Below, piece by piece: positions 35,901-52,342 of a stretch of 64,000 nt of DNA; position 1 is the first letter of the stretch, and each line of letters opens with the position of its first letter. A model generated the notes under the pieces. It was given only the letters and a program-made list of their open reading frames with translations, searched no databases and was not told where the DNA came from. This DNA is from Nemopilema nomurai (Eukaryota; Cnidaria; Scyphozoa; Rhizostomeae; Rhizostomatidae): contig PEDN01001353.1 in the NCBI GenBank assembly GCA_003864495.1, forward strand, positions 1,178,001-1,242,000, read 5' to 3'. The translations under genes and the position numbers were made by a program.

Positions 35901-38629
35901 TCTCCCAATTGTCAAACTGTTTACCACAAATGTTTCAAACAGTGCGTATCAATGGGATGCAAAATATGCATTCATATCCAAAAAAGGCGTATTAACATTA
36001 CTTGATATTATAGAATTGGCGACAAATTCATACTCTTAAAATCATTTACAGCCAGCAATATGGATAAATAATTGCTTATTTCACAGCCCTTATTCAAACC
36101 TGAACTAAGAAAACACACAATTTGAAAATAATGGATGAAACATGGATGAAAATTACATCAGTTTGTAATTAGTTTGTTAAATGCTGCTGTTGAATTGGAC
36201 TTTTTTGACGAAGTGAAAGCTTGAAAATAAGAATATGAAGGATGCAAGAGTGCAATATATGGAAATCATTAGTGTCTACATACAAAAACAGAAAACTTAC
36301 CTGTCCAATTCTGCAATTTTTACTACAAACAGGAGTGTGGTGAACTGCTTTGACATTGAACAATCGACTGACAGCTGCAGGTTCTTCAAAGAATCCATCA
36401 ATATAAACAGTGACCATTTTTGGATCAGCTCCAGGAATGCTCAGCAATCCTCTAAGCATGCGATACAAATATTGTGGTCGATTTGCTGCAATAATTGCCA
36501 CTGGTAACTCAGCAATCCGGTTATCAGGTAGTGGGTCACCCTTCAAATCAATAGGTGCAGGATCCTGACCTGAAAAATAGCAAAAAAAAGAAATTATTCT
36601 CACATGAACTACAGCATATCAAGTTAGTTATTCAGCAATAACCAAGTGCTTAAAGAATCTGAAGATACATTGGATCTACATGTGGCCCTCTCTACATATA
36701 AGGTTATGATGAGCTGGTCATTGAATTTTTCAGAGATTCTATGTAAATATTGAGAAATCATAGCACAACAAAAATGCTGCTTTCTATAGACAGCAATGCC
36801 TAGCCACACCCACTTAAGTCAGTCCTGGCTCCAAAGAGCAAGCCACACGCATTTTCATGCTATTTATTGCAAAAAATCCCCTTAATTGCTGCCTGGTCGT
36901 TATGACAAAGAAATTCCTTGTGAATAGGTCCTAAATCTCCACGCTATGCAGAATTACAGGGCAAAAAAAGATTTAGAGCTCTTTAACAAATATCTTGAAG
37001 GTAGACAAATATCTTATCTTTTACTAGTAAAGAAAAGAACAAATAATTTAGCCATTCTTTTCCTCATAGGACCCCAAGAGCAGGTCTTGAAAGATACTTA
37101 CATGTGCAAATGCTTCTATATCCTTCGTATTTGTCACAAAATTCTTTTCGCCTTTTGGCAGTTTCACCAGTACCATAATCACATGATTCATCTTTATCTG
37201 ACAAGAGCACAGAAACTTGAACTATTGAAGGAGGTGCCCATTTGTCAAATGATGGGTTCTTTTGTATTGATTCTGCTAGCCATTTGTTTGATTTCTTTGC
37301 AATATAGACCCATGAGTCTCTCCATTTAACTTGATTTACAAGCTTACTCCCGAAGTTTGCTATAGCATTTCTTCCTGCCTTTTTGAAGTGCATACTTCCT
37401 TCATCCTAGAAGTTAAGAATATTCCATGACAGAAAAATCTGATGGAGTCTTTTTTTGAAAAAATCCTTTTCAAAACCCTTAAATAAGCAACACATTTCAA
37501 CCACAGTGATCGTAATCAATATTCTGAAAGGTAGCAGAAAAAGTACAGAAGAATAATGACTTCTGCAAAATTATCACCTTTATCATGAAAATCACAATAC
37601 GTCCTTGCTGTAGAACCTTAAGAAAGAGAATGATTTCCTCATCAAGAAGCTCAGCGTATGTGTCAAATATCCTAGTTGCCATCACTGATCCACTGTGTTG
37701 ATTCAGGACTACAATATGAAGTCCTCTTGCATTTCCACCATCAACTGCATTTTCAAACACTCTGACCCCATCAACTGCAACATATACCAAATCTTTGGCT
37801 GACCTTGCCTCTATTTTCATTGCTCTCCCCGCTTCTTCTGCAATAAATAGATTAACAAATAGAAATACTTAAAACTTGTAACTCCAACTATGCAACTAAA
37901 AAAATTATCACATGAATTATGCATAGAGCTCAGTAAAGAGAATGACAACCGCCAAGGGGAAATAGTCCACATAACTGACTAGAGATGATTTAAATGGTAT
38001 TCATTTGGGGAAAACTAAATCCTAAATTCTGTTGAAAGTTAAAACTTTTAGGCTCCAGCTTTAGCTGTCAGAGAAAAGCCATCAAATAGGTGTTGCATGT
38101 TGTGGTATTCAATGGGTGTTGCGTATTGTGCTCAGAAGATTCCGAAACCCCCAATCCACAAACTTTTAGGATCATAATAAAAACAATTTCTCTTGAAAAA
38201 ATTCTTGATTCTTACACAAAATTCTTAGTCTTTGATCACAAAATGAAATAACAAGACTTGTTAACATACTAACAACAATTTCAGGCATAAGTGAAACGTA
38301 ACACTGAGGTTTTGGTACGGACCTTCGTCCTCTTTGTCCCTCTGTTCCAACAACAGACTTGCATTTTCGACTTCATCGTCCGCGTGGGATGGGCGAGATG
38401 AAATGCTTTGCGAAGCCCTAAGTCTTTTTGAGTTGTCAATGACAAATAAAACATTGAACACGACAGTGATAATGAGAACACTAACAAGTAGGAACTGCAA
38501 AAACCGGCCTAGAACACCCCTTCTTCTGATCTTGACTGGCCTTGACGAACAGGGTAGGCTAAAGACGTAAGCTGCAGAACTGGGAATGAACGGCTTTGCA
38601 TCCACATTTGGGTGCCAGTTTGAAGACAT
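32938..38629 (-). CDS. POMGNT1: Protein O-linked-mannose beta-1,2-N-acetylglucosaminyltransferase 1, complete
   Basis: A Golgi type II enzyme that adds GlcNAc in beta-1,2 linkage to O-mannose, for example on alpha-dystroglycan. Exons in phase: 38323-38629, 37578-37837, 37102-37405, 36301-36569, 35483-35656, 35216-35283, 34358-34651, 32938-33253, giving 663 residues (human 660). A short cytoplasmic tail and a membrane anchor near 43-64 are followed by an ILEI stem domain (about 105-215, with FDTY and DSWVYIAK) and a GT-13 catalytic domain. Family landmarks: PVAIIAANRPQYLYRMLR, the metal/UDP motif EEDLD (403-407), SLYCVSAWNDQ, DWDMWMRM, GRECIIPD and IWDLDVRG. Agreement with the vertebrate enzyme extends to the end. 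It lies 1.9 kb head-to-head with the PAK gene, suggesting a shared promoter region. Confidence 0.95.
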
Positions 38630-38957
38630 CTCAACTTCTCCAATACAAGTTCAATTGGAATCCTCTTGACCAATGATTGTAATCTTCAAATTTTTAAGTC
38701 TTGAAGAAAGATAAAGCTTCAACGTTCTTGGTGTCTCATTCTCGTTGAAACAGGAAGTTTAGCGTATATGGCCTAAGCACTCAGCAGTTCTTAGTTAATT
38801 GTTTTGTCGAGCCTTGATGAAGTTCTCTTGCATTCGGTTTTATGGAGTTATCGCATGATTAATCATTCCTCCTCAATGCCACGTTTTCGCCTTAAACAAA
38901 GCAAAAGCCTCTCCTGATACAAATTCTCAAGGTTACAAAGAGCAACCAAGGTGACCA

Positions 38958-39105
38958 TTACTTCAAGAACCGCGTCAGCTGCTCCTTCGCTGCTACTTTG
39001 GATCCTTCAGGGAAAAAGGAATTTGACATGACGTCGGAAGACCCGGTCCCCCACATCCGCCGTTCGTTGGTTAATAAAAATATGAATGTTAATCCCTTGG
39101 TAACG
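38958..39105 (-). CDS. Possible small ORF or orphan terminal exon upstream of POMGNT1
   Basis: After a good acceptor (TTGTTTTAG before 39105) a minus-strand frame stays open to TAA at 38958. From its first ATG (39056) it would encode 32 residues beginning MWGTGSSDV and ending KEQLTRFLK. The composition looks protein-like. It could be an upstream ORF in a POMGNT1 5' UTR exon, the last exon of an unseen gene, or chance. No family is recognised. Confidence 0.25.
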
Positions 39106-39907
39106 CTAAAACAAATCAATTCTTTGCTACAATTACTGCTATCACTAGTTGGCAAATAACTGTACAATATTTGCGTTCTGCTAATATACAGCATCGTGCA
39201 CTTTGTGTCATAAGATTTCTGGTGACAAGCAACCCTAAGAATTTTCAAAAAATCAGCTTTTGCGCCTATACGGATTGTGAGTGGATAAAATATTTATTAT
39301 TGCACATGATCAACAATGTGTTTAACTTGCGTTATGATTCAAAGGTGAATCGACAATCAGTCGTGTGAAACGCCTCCTGTCTTGAAGCTAATCAGGTGGG
39401 AAATGTGCGGGTACAATAAGGGTTTTCCTGAATGGTCTCCAATCGGAGGGTCTCCAACATAACAAGGATCGTAGCAACTTGCAGCTCCTTCGGCGTGCAA
39501 ATGCTTTTGAAGGCTCCGCAATGAACATCAGTTCAGGCAATGTGCTTGTACAATGTAGCAAGAGCCCTTGACTCTGAATACTGAGGTCTGGAACTCAGGC
39601 TGGTCCATTGCACTTTATGACGGAAAGATCAGATTACATGTTAAACTATGTACATCTCGTTGTTATCAGCAAGGTCATCTTTGATAAAAAGCATCCCAGC
39701 AAATCGTAAGCTAAATCATTTTCAGTTGCATGAGAATGAGCTTTCCTCTTAGAAAAGTTCTACAGGCCCTCTAGCCACTATTATTTGCATATTAAAAATC
39801 TCTTCGACCCCTACGTTAAAATTAATCTTCTTCTGATCGATTTTAATTGATCGTTCATAGCAAACAAGATATACGTATCATAGATAGCAGGATTTCTTAC
39901 GACGACT

Positions 39908-39975
39908 CGTAGAGAGTGCGGGAAGATAACCGACCTTAGCGAGACTCGAACTCACGACCCCTGACTTTGTACTTA
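39908..39975 (-). repeat. tRNA-like (B-box) fragment, probable SINE remnant
   Basis: The minus strand reads GTGAG-TTCGAGT-CTCGC, a complete T-arm with a 5-bp stem (one G-U) and the B-box core GTTCGA. No matching cloverleaf with acceptor and anticodon stems can be drawn around it, so it is not a functional tRNA. A tRNA-derived SINE or decayed tRNA pseudogene fits best. Confidence 0.4.
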
Positions 39976-40491
39976 CAGATTTAAGACAAGATACATTATG
40001 ATAAAACTTTGATGGACGGGTGCTTTAACGCCACTACTGTTCGATTTTTAAATGGAAGTTTACAAGCTCTCCATTGGGAACGAGTGTCACCCCCAACTTC
40101 CCCATTGCTTCCGGTCCTTAAAGAATTCATTAAAGTTTCTTCGAGCTTGTGCGCAGGGCATTGCTGTAGGTGTACTGCATTAAAAACAGACTTTCACTCT
40201 GTTGTTGAAAATGTTTGTGAAAATAGTGACTCCACTTTCTGCGTTGTTTTGTTTTGAAATGAAGCTTTTGGATGGAGCTTGCCTCTGTGCAGGAGCTAGG
40301 GTGTTTGCGAATCGGAGTTGGATACGACGCGTGCGCAATGACAAATCAATGTTCGTCAAAATAAGTGTTGTGATGGCGGCCCTGGAAGGCGAAAAGGCGG
40401 AAACCAGTTTTAACAGAAATCTGTGGCAATCTTAGCAGCAGACTTGAATTCGATTATTTGATTTTTGCAACTTAGACTATCCTAACTGTGA

Positions 40492-45899
<5,408 letters not shown>

Positions 45900-46828
45900 T
45901 CTTTAAGACTCGTATCAAAATTAAGCCAACGCAATATTTCATTACTTTTTCGAAATATTCGACATCGTTAATTAATTTGAGGATTGCTGTTGAATGCAGT
46001 TAAGAAATTATCTGTAAGTTCAACACTGGTCCATTGATGCAACCTTTTCACTCATTGCCAACAAGCAAATTTGGCCGGTAAGATGTTTGATAGGTAGCAC
46101 TCTTACTGACGTTTGCATCCCCCCCCCCCCGTTTTCAGTCGATAGCCAATTAGAAAGGGGGGATGTTTCAAGACTTTGCTTCATTGCGGCATCACCTGTA
46201 TGGGTTACAGATATAGTACCACTATTTTCATCGATGTGGCTTTAAAAAATTTTCCCAGGAGAGTTTCATTGGTGTTACATTTCCTAGTTTTTGCTATTTA
46301 ACCACGCAGGAAGAAATCTGCCCAAATTTGCTGCCATGCACACCCTTTTTCCAAAGAGTTCCCTAACTCTCCAGAGAGCCAACTGCTCTCGCACGCCTTT
46401 GCCTGTGGGTAGCTTTCGTGTCCACCATTTTCGATGTGAAGTCCCCTGTTGTGCGGTAATGGTCTACACTGTTGTTGCTGTTGCAGTGTCAATCGGCCAT
46501 TTGTCCCATGTTAGTTGTACATAGTTTTAGTCCCTTTAGGCATCACCATAATCTGCCTGCCAGACCCCTTTGCCGTTTTTCAAAGTTCCCATGAGTGCAC
46601 GTTAGTTTGTATATCACGTGTCATGTGACAAATCCCCTAAGCTCAATTGGCCGAAAGCTACAAAACCAGACTATGTTAGATGCGCTTATTGCATTATTTT
46701 CATTGTACAATAGTATTAGAAGGTGTTGCTCATTTTAACGAAAGAGGTCCCATTAGGCCAGTGTTTGGGCAGTTTTTTCTGTTGTAGTATCAGGTTTTGA
46801 GAGCCTGGGATAAAGATCTAAGCCAAGT

Positions 46829-46834
46829 AATAAA
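46829..46834 (+). terminator. Candidate AATAAA polyadenylation signal of PAK
   Basis: AATAAA about 930 nt after the PAK stop codon on the same strand. Plausible for a long 3' UTR, but other signals may be used. Confidence 0.3.
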
Positions 46835-48896
46835 CATGGGTATTGTCAGTTTTATTTGTCTAAGTCAAGTTCGTCAAAGTAAGATAGTCAATTTCTTGCG
46901 TTTCACAAGGACAGAAGTTTGCAGATAAACTTGGCAGAAGTTGACTTATTATTTGCTTCATTTTAGATGTTCAAAGTGCTTTTACTTTTGAGTTATACTG
47001 TTAAATTAGTTTTTATCTTAGCTTTTAAAATATGATTAAATCCGTGAAGGTATTGTTTTTTTGAAACGCAAGATGGGTATTTAATACAGGTTAAAATAAG
47101 AGGCAATGTTTATTTGCACTTTGTATAAATTGAGAGTTGTCAAACTTGATTTCAATTTTTGTATTTTGCTTAGAAGGTTGGCGAACGACGAAAGTGGTTA
47201 AGATGTTTTCTTTTAATCAGATATTTTAGAAGATGTTGATCATAATTGTTATAGGACACGTAATGAAGCATCTCTTTCTTTATGTCTTTGATCAAGTTTC
47301 TTTCGTAAAGGAAGGATTCAGTGATGGTCAAAGTGATTATTGCTGTTACTCTGGTGATCATGATCGTTAAAGGAATCACCATGATAATCACTTTAATCAT
47401 GGCAATTATGATTATTGTCATAAGGAACATACGTTTACTGATAGCCATTGAGTAATCCCAGTCCTTTGCATGTATGGGTATGTAGAATCAGGGAACTGGA
47501 ATCAGAGAAAATAATAAGGTTGTGACGCCAATATAAACACGATACATCTGTCGCAATTGGATTCTGTTTCGAAGAAACAAGAGTTATCGATTCATTTGTA
47601 CTTCGAAATATTCTCCTTCTGTTGGATTTTGTGTTGCAATTATACTGAAAATGACAGCAATCCACCTAAATCTGACTTAAATTGGTTTTTTTTTTAAAAC
47701 AGGAAAGTGGACAGCGTAACAGTAGTCGTAAACCAACCACTAATGTTTATAATAATTATATGTACTTCGCATATTTTTTATGGCAGATAAACACTAAATT
47801 GATAATTTGCGCCCCGCCTGACCGAAGCATGTTTCTTCAACAAGTTGCAATCAGAGGCACAACTCCGACAAGCGACGTGCGTTTGAGTATCTGTTTATCC
47901 ACTGCGTTCCTCATAATCAAATTCCCTCTTTATGGCAATGAATGGGCTTTGGGGCGTTCTTTTGGTAAAACCGTGAAACCCCTCACGTTTGCGTGGCCTG
48001 TATGTTGGAAGGACCTGCTCCGCAACGCCAAAACGAAGCACAACCACGTGCACAGGTCGCGAGCGTTGGTTATGGCTGTTCATCTCGTAGCTAGCTAAAT
48101 TATTAATAAGCTGCGACAGAACTCCGACTGTCCCTTAAACTTGTCCAACAAAAGTTGGATGAATTATTTAAAAAGAAACCAGTGCCATGTGCAATGTACT
48201 TGACTAATATATTTTTTTCCTCGGGCTGGAGTCTGCTGCTGGCTTTCGAATAACTCACATAAAGCTGTGAAACGCACTAGGAGAGAAAGAAGAATCGATG
48301 CACGTAATTGTAATGTTTATGAGACTGGTGGAATAATGCCCGCTTAGAGTTTCCGCTGAGAGGTAACGAAGTAGGAAATGCATCTATGCATGGCCGCCCC
48401 ATTCTTCGACTGTTGATCGCGATATTCAACAATCAATGAATACACAGAGCTCTATGTGAATTGGGGGCATTCAAACTAGGCATAATAACTTTGTAGCTTG
48501 ACCCAGTTCCCATTCGAATCTCACTGCTGCGTTGCATATGAGATGATCAAGAAGAGCACGTACTTTTCTATGCCCAACATGTTCTCATTTTTACCAACAA
48601 TATTGTTAACAAAGAACCGGGCCTTTTTTCTTTTTTAACCGATGATGCTGGCATCAGCAATATTTTAAGCGCCAAAACATAATTCGACACGGCGATGATT
48701 ACTAAAGGCACGACGAAAGATTAATTTAGGGAAAAGTTCATTAACAGCTCTGGATGATAGAAAGCGTTGATCTGAAAATAATGATTTATAGCTCTTAGTT
48801 GCCCAGAAATGTTATTTTACACAGATTTTCGTTCAAAATAGCTCGCGTACTCACTTTGCAGGAGAAATGCGCAGCCACTCGCTTCTGTTGGCAAAG

Positions 48897-48954
48897 CCAA
48901 TCAAAACGCATCGCTGATTGATAAGGAACCAGTGACCCGAAGCGGTCAACCAAT
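48897..48954 (+). promoter_or_regulatory. Paired CCAAT boxes upstream of the PPP1R3-like gene
   Basis: CCAAT occurs at 48897-48901 and 48950-48954, about 240 and 187 bp before the ATG at 49138. Two same-strand CCAAT boxes at this distance suit an NF-Y type promoter. Not tested. Confidence 0.35.
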
Positions 48955-49137
48955 AAGCGACCGGCATTTTTTGCACCTGATTTGAACGTAGTACGTGCCG
49001 AGAGTCATGCAGGATTACTCAGTAAAACAGTTGTTAACCCGAGATGAGCGGATAGTTCTGCTGTCGCGCTGATTTGTTTGTGTTGAAAGCGAGAGAACGA
49101 AACAGACGTACAAATCGATAATAGGACAACATCAGTC

Positions 49138-49887
49138 ATGAGGCTTTTGAGTATAGCTGGAAAGCTCCAGGAGCAATCTGCCTGCAGTTGTCAGATGGAT
49201 GATGTTGAGAGTATCAACGACTACGACTTGTTCCGACCAAGCAAGGCCAGTATTCCTGTGCGGCGATGCAAGTCTATGAATGGAACTGTTGATACACCAA
49301 AACAGAAAGGCGTGCTCAAGTCGAAGAGCTCGCCTACAAGTCCGAAAAAGGTTCATTTTGCAGACTCAAATGGTTATGAGCTCGTTGAGGTAAAGAGCTA
49401 CACAGCAGTTGCAGAGGATTGGTCTCTCCCCAGAAGGGTGGTTAAGCCACGAAGTTTCACTGTACCCCCGATGCCAAGTTTCAGGTCCCCGGAAGACAAA
49501 CTGATCCTGCCGTGTTTTTCGTTAAAGCCGTGTTTTGATTTGACAAGCCTCGACATGACAAATGCTATTGTCAACAAAAGTGGCATTTGCCTTGAAAATG
49601 TGGCAACAGATGCACGCTGGCTTACTGTCGCTTGCAGAGTTTGGAATTACTCATTTAGCAAGGAGGTCACCGTTCGATTTACATTTGATGGGTGGGAGTC
49701 GTTCACGGAGAAACACGCTATCCATGTCTCACATGCTGTGGACGGTCTCACGGACAAGTTCCAAGTAAGATTGCATGTGCCGAAAAGAGTCAAGGCCATG
49801 GAGTTTGCTCTTCGATATTGTGTGGATGACATGGAATTCTGGGACAATAATTGTTCACAAAACTATAAGGTGGTTGCATTTTCGTGA
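49138..49887 (+). CDS. PP1 glycogen-targeting regulatory subunit (PPP1R3B/C/D-like), single exon
   Basis: 249 residues from one uninterrupted frame, as in the single-coding-exon vertebrate PPP1R3B/C/D genes. It is expected to tether protein phosphatase 1 to glycogen so that glycogen synthase is activated. Residues 71-74, KVHF in PKKVHFAD, form the canonical RVxF PP1-docking motif at its usual place ahead of the CBM21 domain (about 120-247). CBM21 landmarks: VRFTFDGWESF and the closing WDNNCSQNYKV. The N-terminal 70 residues are Ser/Lys-rich with probable phosphosites (SSPTSPKK). The ATG at 49138 is the first of the frame. It is the first of four CBM21 genes within 10 kb. Confidence 0.9.
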   Translation: MRLLSIAGKLQEQSACSCQMDDVESINDYDLFRPSKASIPVRRCKSMNGTVDTPKQKGVLKSKSSPTSPKKVHFADSNGYELVEVKSYTAVAEDWSLPRRVVKPRSFTVPPMPSFRSPEDKLILPCFSLKPCFDLTSLDMTNAIVNKSGICLENVATDARWLTVACRVWNYSFSKEVTVRFTFDGWESFTEKHAIHVSHAVDGLTDKFQVRLHVPKRVKAMEFALRYCVDDMEFWDNNCSQNYKVVAFS

Positions 49888-51580
49888 CTGTCGGAAACAG
49901 TTAATGACCCTCGGTGCAATTAGTGCACTCGGCAACAGAATGTGTGAGCGTTCGTGCTATCCTGCACGTGGATTGCTAAAGACCTTGCAAGCAAGTTGTG
50001 GAAAGGGCAGCTGCTGGTCATTAGCAGCTCAAACGGCTGAGCATTCACAAAACTTTTGCTTGGAGAATTTACGGCTAATTTCAAAGTTGTTGTGCTGGCT
50101 TTGTTTGCGAGCACGTTGTTGTTGCGGCGATCATCTTAAGCTCGTAAACATCCCACTTAACGAGTGTGTAATGGCAACTAATGCCCTTAGTTTCGTCATT
50201 AACGTGGGGTGCAGAGCAACGTGATTGTAGGGGCGTGTGGCAGACAGAAACACTCAAGCCTCCCCCCCCCCCCCAAATCCGAGGTCTAAGGGTAGCATTT
50301 CCACTACCAGCAAAGGTTAGGTCTCACCCGGAAACGGTTCGCACATGCAACCCATCGTGGGCGTTAAAATCAGTGAATCTCCATCGAAGGATGCCTGTTG
50401 TTTCGCCCCACGGCGTTTGTTTAGTTGCTTTATAATAATAATCATAATGAGTGTAAAACCAGACATAAACAGACCCGACATTGACCTGCTTTCATAACTA
50501 ATTTTCACGCAGAGAAAGCCGAGAGAGGCATGGTTGGTTAAGGTGGGTGTTTGACGTCAATGCGTGTTTACAAACCTGTCCCAACACAATGTGGCATCTG
50601 TTTTTATTGAATTGCTGGCAAGGGATCTTTATTGTCTTCAGCAGAAAGCCGCTGTTCATGCAGGTCCGCACACGCAGGTGCTGATCACATTTGAATGCAT
50701 GTTTGTTTGTTGTGATCACCTTGCTGTCTGTCCGGACCGAAGTGATCTATTTTCACCACCATTCGCAGAGTTTATCATCATCACTTCAAAAATCATTAAA
50801 ATCGCTGATTCATTTTAAAACGGAGGTTCACTGTCCACTTTACACCCATACGCTCACTCTTTTCATATCTCTTTGAGAATTTCCCCCGCTGACTCGTGCT
50901 TTTTTTAAGTTTTGCGGATGGACGAAAAACCTGTTTGCGAACTTTTTGAACGAAACACCTTTTTGAGAGTTCATTTCCGCAGTCAATTTTGATTTGAAAA
51001 CTTTGGAAAAATGATATTATAACGTTAATGTGAAAAAGCTCTAAAAACTCAGCCTGCTTTATTGCGGCTTTGTTCTTTTCAGGGAGGAGATGAGCATTTT
51101 GAAGATCTTTAAGATGGATCTTTTAGATGGATCTTATTTTTAAGTAAACTTATCTGTGGCCGATTGCTTAAAGCTGATTGATTTAGTTTATTTTTGTCAC
51201 AAAACCTCTTCTTTGCTATTCTGCCCGGATTCAATTTTCTCCCCATTTCGTTGGTCAAAAATTTTAGCAACTTAAGGAGGCTTGATTATGAATCTCATGG
51301 CGCAACCAGAACATCAACTTGATTATGAATCTATCTTGTATTCGTTGTATTTGTAGTGGCATTAGATATAAAATCTGTTTGATTAATTGAGAAATTCGTT
51401 GGTAATACAGAATTCGTTGTTAACGAAAAATTGGTTGATAACGCAGAATTCGTTGTAAAATTGTAATTGTATTTAAAAACCTTTCGATTAGGAATGCTTT
51501 TAATCTATGGCTACATGCTGGCTGCGTTGTAAGTTGAAATCTTTAAGATTTAAGTGATAACCCCTGTCTCGCATTTCTAG

Positions 51581-51755
51581 GGATAATTCCTTTTGCAGTG
51601 GAGTCAAAGCCAGGGACCTGGAGGGGGCAATGGAAGTATATACTAAAATAGCGACGCCACAAAACAGGGGCCTTTCTAACAAAGCAGAAGTGTCAACCTA
51701 TTACAGTTTCAAAGAAGCTGCTAATCTTTGGTATTACAAGAGGGCTATGTCCTGA
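51581..51755 (+). CDS. Orphan terminal-exon-like block, TPR-like wording, possible gene relic
   Basis: Behind acceptor TTTCTAG (or TTTTGCAG at 51598) a frame stays open to TGA at 51755 and reads SGVKARDLEGAMEVYTKI, then a polar helix-like tail. The A-x-D-x-E-x-A-M-x-V-Y spacing resembles a TPR/PPR helix. No upstream exon on this strand was found within 1 kb. It may be the remnant of a duplicated gene or chance. Confidence 0.22.
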
Positions 51756-52319
51756 CCATCACGCTAAGTAGGGATGTGACGTGGCCATGTCGTAGCCATG
51801 GAATGCGTGGATATGAAATTGCTTTGCATGTTATTTCGTCCCAATCTAGGCTGTCCATAACGGAGGCCAATAGAGCAGGGTATTCTAATTGTGCAGTTCT
51901 CTGACTCGCGGTATTCCAGACATTCGTCGTAGACAAAATCAAATAATTTTTTTTATTATAATTTGCAAGTAGAAATTTGCAGTAACGGAAGGGGTTGTTA
52001 AGGAAATTGGTTGTATATAGCTTGAAAAGTTTGACTTTGAAAAGATAGCTTTGCAGTTGAAGTGTTTTTGTTTCCTTGTTGTTTCCTTGTAAATAATACG
52101 CTTTCATATTGAGGGAAATGGAGCTCTACTAAAAAGAACAACGCGGGTTTTTCAATTTTCACCATGTCCAAGTTGTCGAAACTGTTATTTTCACACAATT
52201 CCTTGCCACCTTTTCTTAATTCTTCATCATATATATTTTAAAAATGGGGTTCTACGATTCGTTGTCCTCACCCAAAGAATTATAGCAACAAGGAAAAGGT
52301 TGAGCTCAGGAGGGTAGAG

Positions 52320-52342
52320 CAAGGAGGGCTGAGCCCCCCTTG
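52320..52342. repeat. 23-bp GC-rich imperfect palindrome
   Basis: CAAGGAGGGCTGAGC followed by CCCCCTTG is nearly self-complementary. A related core, GGGCTGAGCCCCCTTT, occurs at 31969-31984 next to similar AT-rich text, so this may be the end of a dispersed element. Confidence 0.4.

Larger units (their letters stand above)
45900..49137. other. PAK 3' UTR and intergenic to the first CBM21 gene
   Basis: The first kilobase is likely PAK 3' UTR. A C12 run lies at 46119-46130. Around 47240-47440 is a low-complexity GATNATTA/ATGATC-rich stretch. The open frame at 47682-48098 has no recognisable domain and follows a poly-T run. The last few hundred bases hold the promoter of the next gene. No other gene is supported. 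Confidence 0.5.

Noticed and set aside
39908..39975. Functional tRNA gene
   Set aside because: Only the T-arm is intact; anticodon and acceptor stems cannot be formed.
47682..48098. 138-codon plus-strand open frame
   Set aside because: Begins in a poly-T flank, with no domain, no splice structure and random-looking composition.
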